64,000 nt of DNA, from contig CAWCUK010000001.1 in NCBI GenBank assembly GCA_963798775.1, positions 248,001-312,000 of the forward strand, read 5' to 3'. The position numbers and the translations under genes are program-made. Within the stretch, counting starts at the first letter, position 1. Every line of letters begins with the position of its first letter. A model generated the notes under the pieces. The model was not told the DNA's origin, did not search any database, and saw nothing but the letters and a program-made list of their open reading frames with translations. Positions 1 through 10,300 of the stretch are shown here, piece by piece. The DNA is from CAWCUK01 sp963798775. Lineage in GTDB: Bacteria > Bacteroidota > Ignavibacteria > Ignavibacteriales > Ignavibacteriaceae.

Positions 1-52
1 CAGTACTAAAAAGGAAAAGTGTAGTTATAAAGAATTTCATTTTTTACCTGCT

Positions 53-1519
53 TTATTTTTCATTCTTAAATGCATACGAAATAATATTCGCACCAAATTC
101 CAATTGGTTTTGTATATCGTAATTTCCGCCTTTTTGTTCTTTTGACCACATAGCAGGATATCCTTTTGAAGAAAGTACTGCTACAAGTTTTCCGTCCAGG
201 AATAATCCGTCAATATGATCGGTTGCTTCAATATCAGAATTTAAATCATCCCAGCCTTTCGGAATTGCCGTAATATTTTTATAAGCCTTAAAGATGGGAT
301 GATCAAGATTTATTCTTTTTATTTCAGTGCTACCTTTTAATTGACTCTTCACCTCTTCCATAAATTCGCTCATTATTTTATTATAAGGCCATTCGTTAGA
401 GAGGTAGGAATTATCAACATATAAAAAACCTCCGTTTTGAAGATAATCGGCAACCGAAGATACATAATTAGAACCAAGCGCCGGTGTTGCTCCGCCTCCG
501 ATTATAAACGCTAATTTGGCATTTTTTAATTCCTTGTCATCAATACTAATCTGCAATAATTTTGGCACCAATGAAGTATTTTTTTCGGTATATTCTACTA
601 AAGATTTTATACTGCCGGGAATCGGATTCCACGGTTCTACATAATTAGTACGAGTATTAGTTACATTATATTTAAGCTGAGCAATTTCAAATGATTTTTT
701 GCCGTTGTTATCTGTAGAATCATTTGTTTTAGCAATAGCGGATTGTTTCTGAACAGTTTTAGCATCTAAAGGAACTTGTTTAAAATAAAAGACAATATCT
801 TTCAGTTTAGAAGGTTCATTGTTCTCATCATATTCAAGCACAAAATTTTTGATATTGAATTTCAACTCCTCAACAGAAGGAACAATCGGATCAAAAACAA
901 CTAAACCATCGCGAGTATCGCCTTTATAAATAGGTTTACCATAATACAACATAGTTCTTCGGGCTATTCCCATACGAGTTTCAAAAATATCTTCATCAAC
1001 ACCACTGGCGCCTTTTCTAATTTTATAATATTCCTCTATACTTTGATATTTCGCGTTTTTTTGTTCACGGGCATAAGCGTGGAAAAAATCGCCTCTATCT
1101 GTTTGAACGATAGAAGCTTCCGGATCATAATTTAATTTTGAGCCGGAATAGTTATAAATAGTTACTTTAAATACAGTAAATCGTTTAGGAGTATAATTTG
1201 TGGATGGATCGATCCAATTGCCGTAAGTAAACGGATTTCCCGATAGCTCTCCATTTTTAGATTCATCAGGAAATTCAAAAGTATTTAGCTGATAATCCGA
1301 CATATATCTAACTTCAATTTTCCAATCTTTTGCGTTATATCCGATTGCTTGGCCGTCTTTAGTTATATAATAGCTGGTATCCTGCATTTCTTCCATTACT
1401 TGTTTATCCGGCACCAAAGTATATTCAAATCTTTCGGGCGGAAGAAAAACATAACGGTAAACTGAATCACATCCTGTTAAAGAAACAGCCAGAAGAATAA
1501 AGAGAAATAAATTTTTCAT
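53..1519 (-). CDS. DUF4159 lipoprotein
   Basis: Probable membrane-anchored lipoprotein of 488 residues. The start is placed at the ATG opening a lipoprotein signal peptide with lipobox LTGC (Cys17); the frame remains open 18 codons upstream, but that extension would bury the signal. The C-terminal third (about residues 295-485) is a DUF4159 domain, with blocks such as YLQNGGFLYVDN and LDGKLVAVLSSKGY that also occur in the neighbour upstream. The roughly 270 residues before it are not recognised. It is the last gene of the eight-gene ExbB/ExbD operon and starts 13 bp after the TonB-like DUF4159 gene stops. The two DUF4159 proteins may act as a pair in the periplasm (inference). No enzymatic activity is assigned. 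Confidence 0.85.
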   Translation of the reverse strand: MKNLFLFILLAVSLTGCDSVYRYVFLPPERFEYTLVPDKQVMEEMQDTSYYITKDGQAIGYNAKDWKIEVRYMSDYQLNTFEFPDESKNGELSGNPFTYGNWIDPSTNYTPKRFTVFKVTIYNYSGSKLNYDPEASIVQTDRGDFFHAYAREQKNAKYQSIEEYYKIRKGASGVDEDIFETRMGIARRTMLYYGKPIYKGDTRDGLVVFDPIVPSVEELKFNIKNFVLEYDENNEPSKLKDIVFYFKQVPLDAKTVQKQSAIAKTNDSTDNNGKKSFEIAQLKYNVTNTRTNYVEPWNPIPGSIKSLVEYTEKNTSLVPKLLQISIDDKELKNAKLAFIIGGGATPALGSNYVSSVADYLQNGGFLYVDNSYLSNEWPYNKIMSEFMEEVKSQLKGSTEIKRINLDHPIFKAYKNITAIPKGWDDLNSDIEATDHIDGLFLDGKLVAVLSSKGYPAMWSKEQKGGNYDIQNQLEFGANIISYAFKNEK

Positions 1520-1532
1520 GTTAAAGACACTT

Positions 1533-2804
1533 TTATTTTTGTTCGTTAGCCAATTCTTGCCAATTTTTGTCAACTATTCCCCCTTTTTGTGTACATGCAA
1601 AAACAATAACATTTAAACCGAATTGTAATTGTCGTGTATTATCTAACGGACCACCCAAAGCAGGGGGATTACGCGGCCAGCTTCCCCAAGCTTTACAATA
1701 TCCTTTGCTACTGAGTAAAACAACAAGTCTTCCATTTAAGAATATACCTTCTAAATATCGATATCTTTCTTTTACCGGGTGGTTAGGATTCGGTCTTACT
1801 TCATCTTCACCGGGAGGCGGCCCCGCAAAATCTTCCCAGCAATGATATAACCAATGATTATTAGGAATCTTTTCAAATTCCGCGTCATAACCTAAAGCTT
1901 CTTTAAGCATTTGACGGCATTTTTGATTAAAACCGCCCCATCTTGCGGCATATCCATCATCTATAAAAAGAAATCCGCCGTTTCTTAAATATTTTTCTAA
2001 TCCCGCTACTTCTTCCTTTGAATATAAGGGTTCAGTTTCGGAACCCATCATATAAATCATCGGGACCTTTAACAGCTCTTTAGAATCCAGGCGAATATTT
2101 CCCCGGAGATGCACTTTTAATTCAGTGGTATCTTCGGCATATTCAACAAGAGCCGGTAAAGCTTGAGGGACTACATTCCATCCCGGTTCTCCGTTTTCAT
2201 CAACTTTACTGCCCCTATATTTTAGCTGATAGAAATCCAGATTACCGTAAATATCTTTTTTATTTTTACCTTGTTTAACCAGTCCATAAAATCTATCGGC
2301 GTAATTAGAATAATCAATCAATTCATCAGATAAAGAATTGGCTGTTTTTGTACCGCCTCTTGTATTAGTAATTTCAGTAGCTATATTCGGCCCGTAAAAC
2401 TGCTGTTTAGGTGTAAAAGATCTATCAACTATATCTCCCGGCCGGCCTAAAGAACCTAACGCAGTGCCGCCGTGAGAAGATGAAGTTGTCATACTTCTGG
2501 GCATAACACTCATTTGATGCTGCGGCACCATTCGCTGCATTGTCCGCTGAACAATTTTGGGTGTTTTTTGAAGTTCCATCTGTTTTTGCAGACGAGGAGC
2601 TCTCTGAATAAACTTCACGGTTGTCGGAGGACGTTTTTTTTCAACGACTTCTGACGATAGATCCATTTGTAGAATAATCGGCAGAGAATGAATTGCTATA
2701 CTTATAAGAATAAATATAAACAACTGTTTTCTGTAATTGCCGATTAGCCTATTAATATGATCAGAAAGTTCATATCCGGGTATTTTAAAGGAATTTTCAG
2801 TCAT
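1533..2804 (-). CDS. TonB-like membrane anchor fused to DUF4159
   Basis: A 423-residue protein with a short cytoplasmic N-terminus and one membrane helix at about residues 28-46. The helix carries the SxxxH pattern (Ser35, His39) that in TonB-family transducers contacts ExbB/ExbD. A basic, Gln/Met/Pro-rich linker follows (about 55-120), as in TonB. The C-terminus (about 205-412) is DUF4159 instead of the usual TonB C-terminal domain. It lies 9 bp downstream of exbD, as an energy transducer would. The inference is that it passes proton-motive-force work from ExbBD to a DUF4159 effector. Both the anchor and the DUF4159 assignment are read from sequence; the coupling is not shown. Confidence 0.8.
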   Translation of the reverse strand: MTENSFKIPGYELSDHINRLIGNYRKQLFIFILISIAIHSLPIILQMDLSSEVVEKKRPPTTVKFIQRAPRLQKQMELQKTPKIVQRTMQRMVPQHQMSVMPRSMTTSSSHGGTALGSLGRPGDIVDRSFTPKQQFYGPNIATEITNTRGGTKTANSLSDELIDYSNYADRFYGLVKQGKNKKDIYGNLDFYQLKYRGSKVDENGEPGWNVVPQALPALVEYAEDTTELKVHLRGNIRLDSKELLKVPMIYMMGSETEPLYSKEEVAGLEKYLRNGGFLFIDDGYAARWGGFNQKCRQMLKEALGYDAEFEKIPNNHWLYHCWEDFAGPPPGEDEVRPNPNHPVKERYRYLEGIFLNGRLVVLLSSKGYCKAWGSWPRNPPALGGPLDNTRQLQFGLNVIVFACTQKGGIVDKNWQELANEQK

Positions 2805-2813
2805 AGGATTATA

Positions 2814-3233
2814 TTATGTACCGGTTTTACCTTCATCTTTTTCATCTGTAGCAATAGCAAGCTGTTCAATACCAACAATTTTTGCGGCGTCCATTACATG
2901 AACAACAACACCATGCCTTGCTTTATTATCAGCTTTAATAATTAAAACTTTACTGCCGAAAATATCTTTTTGCTGTCTTAACTGATCTTCTAAATCATCG
3001 AAAGTAACCATTGTACCGTTAAGATCTAATTCACCTTTTTCGGAAATAGTAACAGTTAAATCTTTTTCGGGGGGCGCGTCTGAAGTTGAAGCATCGGGAA
3101 GATCAACTTTTAATCCGCTCTGTACCGAAAAAACAGTAGTTACCATAAAAAATATCAAGAGCTGAAATACAACGTCGATCATCGGCGTCATATCCATTTC
3201 GCGCTCTTCCATTTTACGAGCTTTTTTAGCCAT
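2814..3233 (-). CDS. exbD: ExbD/TolR-family biopolymer transport protein
   Basis: A 139-residue inner-membrane protein of the ExbD/TolR family: a short basic cytoplasmic N-terminus, one membrane helix (about 17-37) and a periplasmic domain. The helix begins with the family signature MTPMIDVVFQLLIFFMV, including the membrane aspartate (Asp20) expected to carry protons. The ATG overlaps the exbB stop by one base (TAATG), and a GGAG motif four bases upstream supports this start. The TonB-like DUF4159 gene next door makes ExbD a better label than TolR, but sequence alone does not separate the two. Confidence 0.92.
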   Translation of the reverse strand: MAKKARKMEEREMDMTPMIDVVFQLLIFFMVTTVFSVQSGLKVDLPDASTSDAPPEKDLTVTISEKGELDLNGTMVTFDDLEDQLRQQKDIFGSKVLIIKADNKARHGVVVHVMDAAKIVGIEQLAIATDEKDEGKTGT

Positions 3234-4129
3234 TATGCTCCTACCTTATTCAATTCTACATTCGCACCGGTTATAGATTTTACTTCCTGCGCAAGCTTTT
3301 CAAATTCAGTATCCGAGATATTTAATTCCACTCTTTTATCTTTTAAGAAAACCGCCTCATCTTTATTAAGCACTCCATCGCGATAAGCAGTTAACAACAT
3401 AGCTTTATAAGTTGAGAGACGAGCTAGATCTCTCAAAATAAAATTAATAAAATGATTTGCGAACGGTTCTAAACGCGCGGCTATTTTTTCAAGTCTTCTT
3501 TTTAAAAACGAATAAGAAAGAACCGCCGGAATAGCAACAATAAGACCGCCGGCAGTTGTTAAAAGAGCTACTGAAATACCACCTGCCACTACCGCGGGGT
3601 CTCCTTTACCTCCCTTCGCAATTTCATCAAAAGAAGAAATCATTCCCATAATGGTACCGAGAAGACCAAGTAATGTAGCAACACTGGCAATAGTATTTAT
3701 AACAGGAAGAAATTCTTCCAAATAATCTCTTACCGCGTCATCGGAAGTTTCTAACAATTCATTTCTCATATCATGAATAGGGCGTTTTTCTTCAACCAGA
3801 AATTTGTAACGCATAACAACTTTTAAAAAAGCGAATGAGAGAATTCCTTTAGACGTTTTTAAGAAATCAACAACTTTGTCTATATCTCCATACTTACGAA
3901 TAATTTCTTCAATTTCATTTAAAAATTGATTGGCTTTGGTATTTGAGGGAACGCTGAAATATTTGTATAAACGTTCTATTAAAACACCGAATGTAACAAT
4001 GGAGAATAAGAACAGAGGACCCATTATTTGCGGCCCGCCCTTCATAATAATATTTACCAACCAATTATCAGTTAACCAATTAGCCAATAATTGGACGGCA
4101 AGCTGCATAGATGATATCAAAGTAACCAA
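3233..4129 (-). CDS. exbB: ExbB/TolQ/MotA-family proton channel protein
   Basis: A 298-residue inner-membrane protein. The MotA/TolQ/ExbB channel domain is clear at about residues 120-215 (helices around VINTIASVATLLGLLGTIMG and VAGGISVALLTTAGGLIVAI). An N-terminal helix lies near residues 35-50. The C-terminal extension of about 80 residues is cytoplasmic and unassigned. The start is a TTG: a strong GGGAGG sits eight bases upstream, and the first ATG comes seven codons later. With ExbD it should form the proton-driven stator of the operon. It follows the large TPR gene by 59 bp. Confidence 0.92.
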   Translation of the reverse strand: MVTLISSMQLAVQLLANWLTDNWLVNIIMKGGPQIMGPLFLFSIVTFGVLIERLYKYFSVPSNTKANQFLNEIEEIIRKYGDIDKVVDFLKTSKGILSFAFLKVVMRYKFLVEEKRPIHDMRNELLETSDDAVRDYLEEFLPVINTIASVATLLGLLGTIMGMISSFDEIAKGGKGDPAVVAGGISVALLTTAGGLIVAIPAVLSYSFLKRRLEKIAARLEPFANHFINFILRDLARLSTYKAMLLTAYRDGVLNKDEAVFLKDKRVELNISDTEFEKLAQEVKSITGANVELNKVGA

Positions 4130-4188
4130 AATTTTATCCTCCCGATTAGATTAAACTTTTTATTCTTCTTAAATATTTCATTTTAACT

Positions 4189-7100
4189 TTAATAAGTACT
4201 TTCTATATAGTCTAAATGTTCTTTCGCGAAATTTAACGCGCTTCTCTCATTATCATCTTCACTTTTTGAATATTTATCAATAATCTTTTTATACCATTCA
4301 GCCGCTTTTTTATATTCTTCTATCATTTCATAGGACGCGGCAATATTAACTTGACAACCGACTGCTATACTGGCATCAGGGTATTTTTGGTAAAGTTTTG
4401 TGAGTTCTTCGATAGCTTTTTCATATTTATGACCATCGAAAAACTTCATTGCCTGTTCATATTCCAAATAAGAATTTATTTGGGATAGGTCGTAAACTAA
4501 TTTTTTAGCTTCTTCAACTTTTGAATAATTCGGAAATTTAGCTATCAATTCTTCGTAAGCTTGAGCCGCGTTTATATAATCTTTTTTATTGTAATAATAA
4601 TCTCCGATAGTAAAGAGACCGTCACCGGAGAAATTAGAACTCGGGTATTTTTGAGCAAGTTTTTTGAATGCTTCAATCATTTTATCCGGCTGTTCAAGTG
4701 AATTATAGCACCAGCCTTCATTGTATAAGGCTTGCGGCGCATATTCTGTATTCGGATAACGCTGATAAACTAATCTATATTCATTTATTGCTTTGTTGTA
4801 TTCCTTCGCACTGAAAAGAGCTTCCGCTCCAAAATATTGCGCTTCCGCCGCAAGTGGATCACCGGGATAAGTTGATGAATACTGCTTGAATGAGTTGTAA
4901 GCCTGTAGAAAATTTCCGGTTTCAAAATACGCATGAGCTCTGAAATAACGAGCTTCTTTTATATTAGGATTATCCGGGTAACGAGTGATAAATTTATTAA
5001 AAATATCAGCAGATTTTTCATAAGCCTGTCCGTCAAAATATAACGCGGCTAGTGAATATAACACCGAAGGAATTTCCGGTGAGTCAGGATATTTTTCACT
5101 TGCTTCAAAAAGAACACTACTTGCTTTTTCAAGATCTTCTAATTTTTTATAACTGTTCGATAGAGTAATGTAATTACTTACTTTTATCGCGTCCGGAATT
5201 CCGTTTCGGCCGATTACTTCGTTTGCTGATTCTATCGCTTTTTTATAATCACCTGATTCGTAATATATTTCTGTAATTACAGAATATAAATCTCCTTTTG
5301 CCGCCTCTGTTTCCGCGTTTGCCAAAAGTTTGTTTATCATATCCAGAGCAACATCAAGTTTACCCGTTTTTGAATACGCAAGAGCTAACTTTTCGGCAAT
5401 ATTTTCTGAATATTTAGGGAATTTAATTTTAAATTCCGGATCATTTTTAACATATTCTAAATCATTCAATGAAGCGGAATAATTTTCTAATTGGTAACGG
5501 AGCACTCCTCTTACATACCTAGACTGCATTTTTACTACAGTTTTCGATTCATCGGCCAATGAATCATCAATTACTTTTGTAAGAAATTTAACGGCAGTTG
5601 AATAATCCTGCTGTGAAATATATAAATCGGACATAGCGAAATAAACATCGGGCGCGTAATAAACCGAATCGACTTTTTTATCTTTTTCTAAAATTGATTC
5701 TAAAAACTCTTTACCCTTTTGATATTCGCTTCTGGAGCCGTAGATTTTGGTTAATTTACCAAACGCCGCCGTATAATAAGGCGATCCGAATTTAACATGA
5801 TCGAATGAGGCAATTGCTTCATCATACCGGTTCATTTCGAAATAAGTATTCAACAATTCAAAATAAACTTCAGAACTATCAATTTTTTGAGGATACTCTT
5901 CTACCGCTTTTTTATAAGCTGTTAAAGCTTCTTCATATTTCTGCTGATTAAAATATGTAAGTCCTATCTGAACTTGAGCATTTCCTAAATCAGGACTTTT
6001 CTGGTGATTATTAATTAAATCAGTAAAAACTTCTCTGGCTTGATCATAATTGCCCAAAGCGTTTAAAGAAAGCCCTTTTAAGAATAAAGCACCGGGAACA
6101 ACATCGCTAAACGGAAATTTATTTATTAATGTATCCGCCCATACAACCGACTGTTCGTAATTCTTTCCGTTATAGTACATTGCGACTATAGAATATTGGG
6201 CTTTATCTACACCAAACTCAATATTTTCGGCAACATCGGCATAAGCTTTAATATAAAACTCATATTCTTTAGCGGCTTTATCAAACATTGCATTTGACTG
6301 ATATGTTTCCGCAATTTTATATTGCATTTTAGCTTGAAGATCTTTATTCGCAAAATTTTCATCAATAGCTTCTTGATATACAGCTCTGGCAGAATCAATT
6401 CCTTTTTCCTCGAGAGTATAATCAGCCATTTTTACATACGAAATTTCTACAAGAACAGGTAAAAGTGAATAAGTACTGACAACTTGTTTATAATTTTTAA
6501 TCGCGGCTGCAAAATCGCCTTTAGCTCTATAAGCATCGCCAATTTTAACCTGTGCTTTAGCAACCAATTCCAAAACCGTTTCGTCAGTCTCTCTTCCGGC
6601 TGTTGCCTCAAACTTCTGTCTGTCTTTTACAGCTTTAAGTTGAACTTTTTCCCAATCTTGATCTTTAAAGGCATCCGGTTTAAATCTTTCATTAAGATCA
6701 GCCCAATACTTTATTGATTCATCATAATTTTTCTGCTCAAAATTATTCTGCCCGAGCTGGTAAATAGCTCTAGGCAAATAATCCGTATTAGGATATCGTT
6801 CTATCAATTCTTGAAAAGCTTTATTACTTTTTTCTAGATCGCCTAATTCTTTATTTGCCCAGCCGATATCATAAAGCGCCGTTTCAGCTTTTTGATTATC
6901 GGAATATTTATTAACAAGTTTTCTAGCTTCAATAATGGCCGAATCATATTTGGCGGCCCTATAATAGATATCGTAAATCTGAAATTGAGCGAGAGCGGCT
7001 AATTTCTTTTCATCCTCCCGTGCTTCAACTTTTCTAAAATATTTAATAGCTTCATCTATTTTGCCAAGTTTATTTAAAGCATTTCCTTTTTGATAATTAG

Positions 7101-7338
7101 CCGCTACTACAACACTGACTATCATTTGGCCGCTTAACAAATCAACCTTTACACTATCTTCCTTTAAAAAATCGCTTTCAGTATTGATTATGAGATCATA
7201 TTGCTGAATCGCTTTTTCATAATTGCTGGAAGAATAGAGATTTTGCCCGCCGATAAAAGCATCTTTAAGCTCTTTGGGCGTCGGTACAAAAAAACTAGCT
7301 ACAGCGGCAGCTAAAACTATTAAAATTTTCCAAATCAT
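4189..7338 (-). CDS. Large TPR-repeat envelope protein (YbgF/BamD-like repeats)
   Basis: A 1,049-residue protein made almost entirely of tetratricopeptide repeats, with more than twenty recurring units of the type YxxAIxxYxxLIxxYPxS. An N-terminal hydrophobic stretch (about 2-20) looks like a signal anchor or uncleaved signal peptide, so the solenoid is probably periplasmic. Repeats of this kind (TPR_6, as in YbgF/CpoB and BamD) mediate protein-protein contact. It sits between the outer-membrane protein genes and exbB, which suggests a scaffold linking the ExbBD complex to outer-membrane partners (inference). The small ORFs inside it in other frames are shadows. Confidence 0.85.
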   Translation of the reverse strand: MIWKILIVLAAAVASFFVPTPKELKDAFIGGQNLYSSSNYEKAIQQYDLIINTESDFLKEDSVKVDLLSGQMIVSVVVAANYQKGNALNKLGKIDEAIKYFRKVEAREDEKKLAALAQFQIYDIYYRAAKYDSAIIEARKLVNKYSDNQKAETALYDIGWANKELGDLEKSNKAFQELIERYPNTDYLPRAIYQLGQNNFEQKNYDESIKYWADLNERFKPDAFKDQDWEKVQLKAVKDRQKFEATAGRETDETVLELVAKAQVKIGDAYRAKGDFAAAIKNYKQVVSTYSLLPVLVEISYVKMADYTLEEKGIDSARAVYQEAIDENFANKDLQAKMQYKIAETYQSNAMFDKAAKEYEFYIKAYADVAENIEFGVDKAQYSIVAMYYNGKNYEQSVVWADTLINKFPFSDVVPGALFLKGLSLNALGNYDQAREVFTDLINNHQKSPDLGNAQVQIGLTYFNQQKYEEALTAYKKAVEEYPQKIDSSEVYFELLNTYFEMNRYDEAIASFDHVKFGSPYYTAAFGKLTKIYGSRSEYQKGKEFLESILEKDKKVDSVYYAPDVYFAMSDLYISQQDYSTAVKFLTKVIDDSLADESKTVVKMQSRYVRGVLRYQLENYSASLNDLEYVKNDPEFKIKFPKYSENIAEKLALAYSKTGKLDVALDMINKLLANAETEAAKGDLYSVITEIYYESGDYKKAIESANEVIGRNGIPDAIKVSNYITLSNSYKKLEDLEKASSVLFEASEKYPDSPEIPSVLYSLAALYFDGQAYEKSADIFNKFITRYPDNPNIKEARYFRAHAYFETGNFLQAYNSFKQYSSTYPGDPLAAEAQYFGAEALFSAKEYNKAINEYRLVYQRYPNTEYAPQALYNEGWCYNSLEQPDKMIEAFKKLAQKYPSSNFSGDGLFTIGDYYYNKKDYINAAQAYEELIAKFPNYSKVEEAKKLVYDLSQINSYLEYEQAMKFFDGHKYEKAIEELTKLYQKYPDASIAVGCQVNIAASYEMIEEYKKAAEWYKKIIDKYSKSEDDNERSALNFAKEHLDYIESTY

Positions 7339-7351
7339 CTTATACTAAGTC

Positions 7352-10300
7352 TTAAAATCCTGCGTAAACTGAGAAAAATATTGTTGATTCTTCCGTTCCT
7401 TTAACTCTGTCTTGGGGGCGAACGTAATTAATGGAGGTATTCTTAATTCCAAAATCCATAACTATATTATAACCGCCGTATTGTGTCTTGTTACTTACAG
7501 AGAAAGCAATTGTGCTTCTATCCTGGCTATCCACATTATCGGCATAATTTCTAATTTTATACATAAACAAATCGGTTAATCCGAATAAGCTAAACCCTTG
7601 AACACCAAAACGTAGATCGGTACTTTCCGTTAATGAATAATCAACGCGGAAAATAGGAATAAATTCCTGCTGATTTTTACCTATTTTAGTAATAGGGTTA
7701 CCATCCTGATCTTCTGAAGTACTTACTACTTTTTCTGTTCTAACTTTAATTTGAGGACTTAATCTCAATAATCCGTTAAAAAACGAATATGTATAATCAA
7801 TTTTATTCACAATTCCCCAGAAAACAATTCTACCGGGGGTTTGATCCCCAACCAGCCGCTGTTGTTCAGGCGGAAGATTAAGCGCAACATCACTTGAACC
7901 GATTGCATATTGCTTATTTAATTCAACACGAATATTATTTTCAATATGAAGATTCTTTATTTGCGTATATTCAGTTCCAAGATATAAGGAATTAACAAGT
8001 GAATTTCTATAATTTAATGGATCAAGAGTGAATATTGGATATGGATTGGAAGTAGTGATTACACCTTGAAATTGATAACCATTATTAGCAATGTTATCCT
8101 GAACTTGCTTCATTACATAAAATAATCTTAAAGAACCAAATCTCGGAGTTGAAGTATAATAATTTGCGCGAACATAATTAACGTCATTTTTTCCCCCTCT
8201 CGCAATTGCTGTTTCATGCAGTTTACCTACACGAACATTTAAATTATCGAGAAGATCTAAACCGGTAAAAACATGATAACCGTCTATATCAGGTTCATAG
8301 GGATAATCGGGAAGAATATCATTTTCCTGCTCATCAATAACACCATTATTATTCCAATCATCACCATAATCAAAACTCGGCGGATCAGAATAATAAGTTA
8401 GGAAATCCTGAGCAAAATCCGGTATTCCGTCGGCATTTTTATCATCATCAGGAATTCCGTCATTATCTCTATCCTTTCCAGGAAAAATACCGGCATCAGG
8501 CTGTCTGATAATATCACTTAAACTTCTTAATTCATTAATATTTTGGCGGTAACCTAATTTGAAATAATCGCCTGTACCATTTATAACATCCTTATTTCGT
8601 TCATATAAATCGGTTGCTTGAACATCATAATGATAAAAACCATCTTCCCAGCGGTCATTATCATCGTTATCATCAACTAAAGGATAAAAAGCACCGCCGG
8701 GGAAAAGTACAAGCCTTTCCGGAGTATAATTTACATCATAACCGCTATTCGTCTGTAAATTTTCAGGATAAACTAAAGCTAACGGAACTCTACTGCCTGC
8801 GGTTGGACTTGAGTAGTAGCTATTTTCAAGTACATAGGTATTTAACCATGTAATGTAATCAGGTGAAATTTTATATCTTTCAGCACCGATTGTAAAACGG
8901 CCTAATTTCTTTTTCCCTCTTAAAAAATAAGCTAAGCCTTTATTTTCAAATCTGTTTCCGCTTAAAATGGGATATTTTAAATATTCAACACTTTGATTAA
9001 ACTCACCATCAAACTCGAAACCTTCCCAATTTAAATTGAAATTAAGGCCATATACCGACATACCTGTAGCGAGGCCATAATTTACAACTACAACTTGTTT
9101 ATTGCTTGCGTCCCTAACATTCCCATCAGCTCTGGCTCTAACAAAATATGGAGTCGGCTGTCCGATTGTTGTCGAGGTAAAATGAGAAGAAAACCTGGCA
9201 TCATTTGTATAATCGTCTAAATTATTTATCCAATCTTCGGCAGTTTCAACTTTATAATCATTAGCTACAATAATTTTAAATTGAACAGCGGTTACACCTT
9301 TCGGCATAATATAAGCGTACGTTACACTTTCATTTGAAGAACTCGGAACCATTCGCGGAAACGGTGTAGGCGGCACACTATATCTATCTTTATAATTTAT
9401 CAATCGGGACCAACTGGTTGTATCAGTACCGGCGAAAAAGTCTTTATCATTAATTGTAAAACCTTGACCGCGCTGATTATTTCTAAGTTCATAATATTGT
9501 ATCGGCTGATTTCCGTTCAGAGTCATTTCAACAGGAAGTTTGCCGTAAATATTTTCAGTCGGCATGGCATGTCCGTTTATATAAATCTGAGGAGGCGCGA
9601 ATAAAATTGGGCCTGAATTATCACCGGGTGAATCATCACTTATTTTCACAAAAATTACTCTAGGAATAACAGTTGCCACAACTCCTTGTAGAGAAGATTC
9701 CTTACTATCTATACTGCTTCTTCTTTGATGCTGATTAACATAAGTTAAACCAATTGTTCCAATATCACCGATATCAGTTTCAAAGTGTCCGCCGAACAAA
9801 TATTGAGTCCAATCTCTAATTCTTCTAATACCGGAAACATAAATATTATTATCAAATCTAAAACGAATAGGATCAGAAATTCTGGAAGCGATAACAGTTC
9901 CTCTGTATTTAGCTGTTCCGGCGTCCCATCGAATACCGTTAAACCTGGCTCTGTCAAAAGTTAAAGAAGTAAACTTTGTACGAATAGCATCACCCACCAT
10001 CAAACGTGTTTGAAAGCCGCCGTAAGAATCGGTGCCTATTACTAAATTATTAAAATAATTTTGGTAAAAACGAGATTTTACTAAATCCGAGGCTCCGCCG
10101 GTAAGGCTTTGATCTGTCTGTTGCTTCTGGACTTCGGAAAGCTCGTAAACAGTAGTACCCTCTATTAAAAAGTTACCAAAATTATCAAAGAATTTTTTAC
10201 GGATGAAGGCTGAACTGTAGTTTTCATAGTTCCTGCCTGCGTAGTTTTGATAATTATCTTCTTTTTCTCCCTTGTTTGCAACAAACTGCGGAAATGCCTT

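Noticed and set aside
1567..1845. 92-codon plus-strand frame inside the TonB-like DUF4159 gene
   Set aside because: It is antisense to a well-supported domain, with no ribosome binding site or recognisable family.
6207..6398. Other-frame reading inside the TPR gene (I/L/K-rich)
   Set aside because: A frame-shifted shadow of TPR codons, with low-complexity composition and no start signal.
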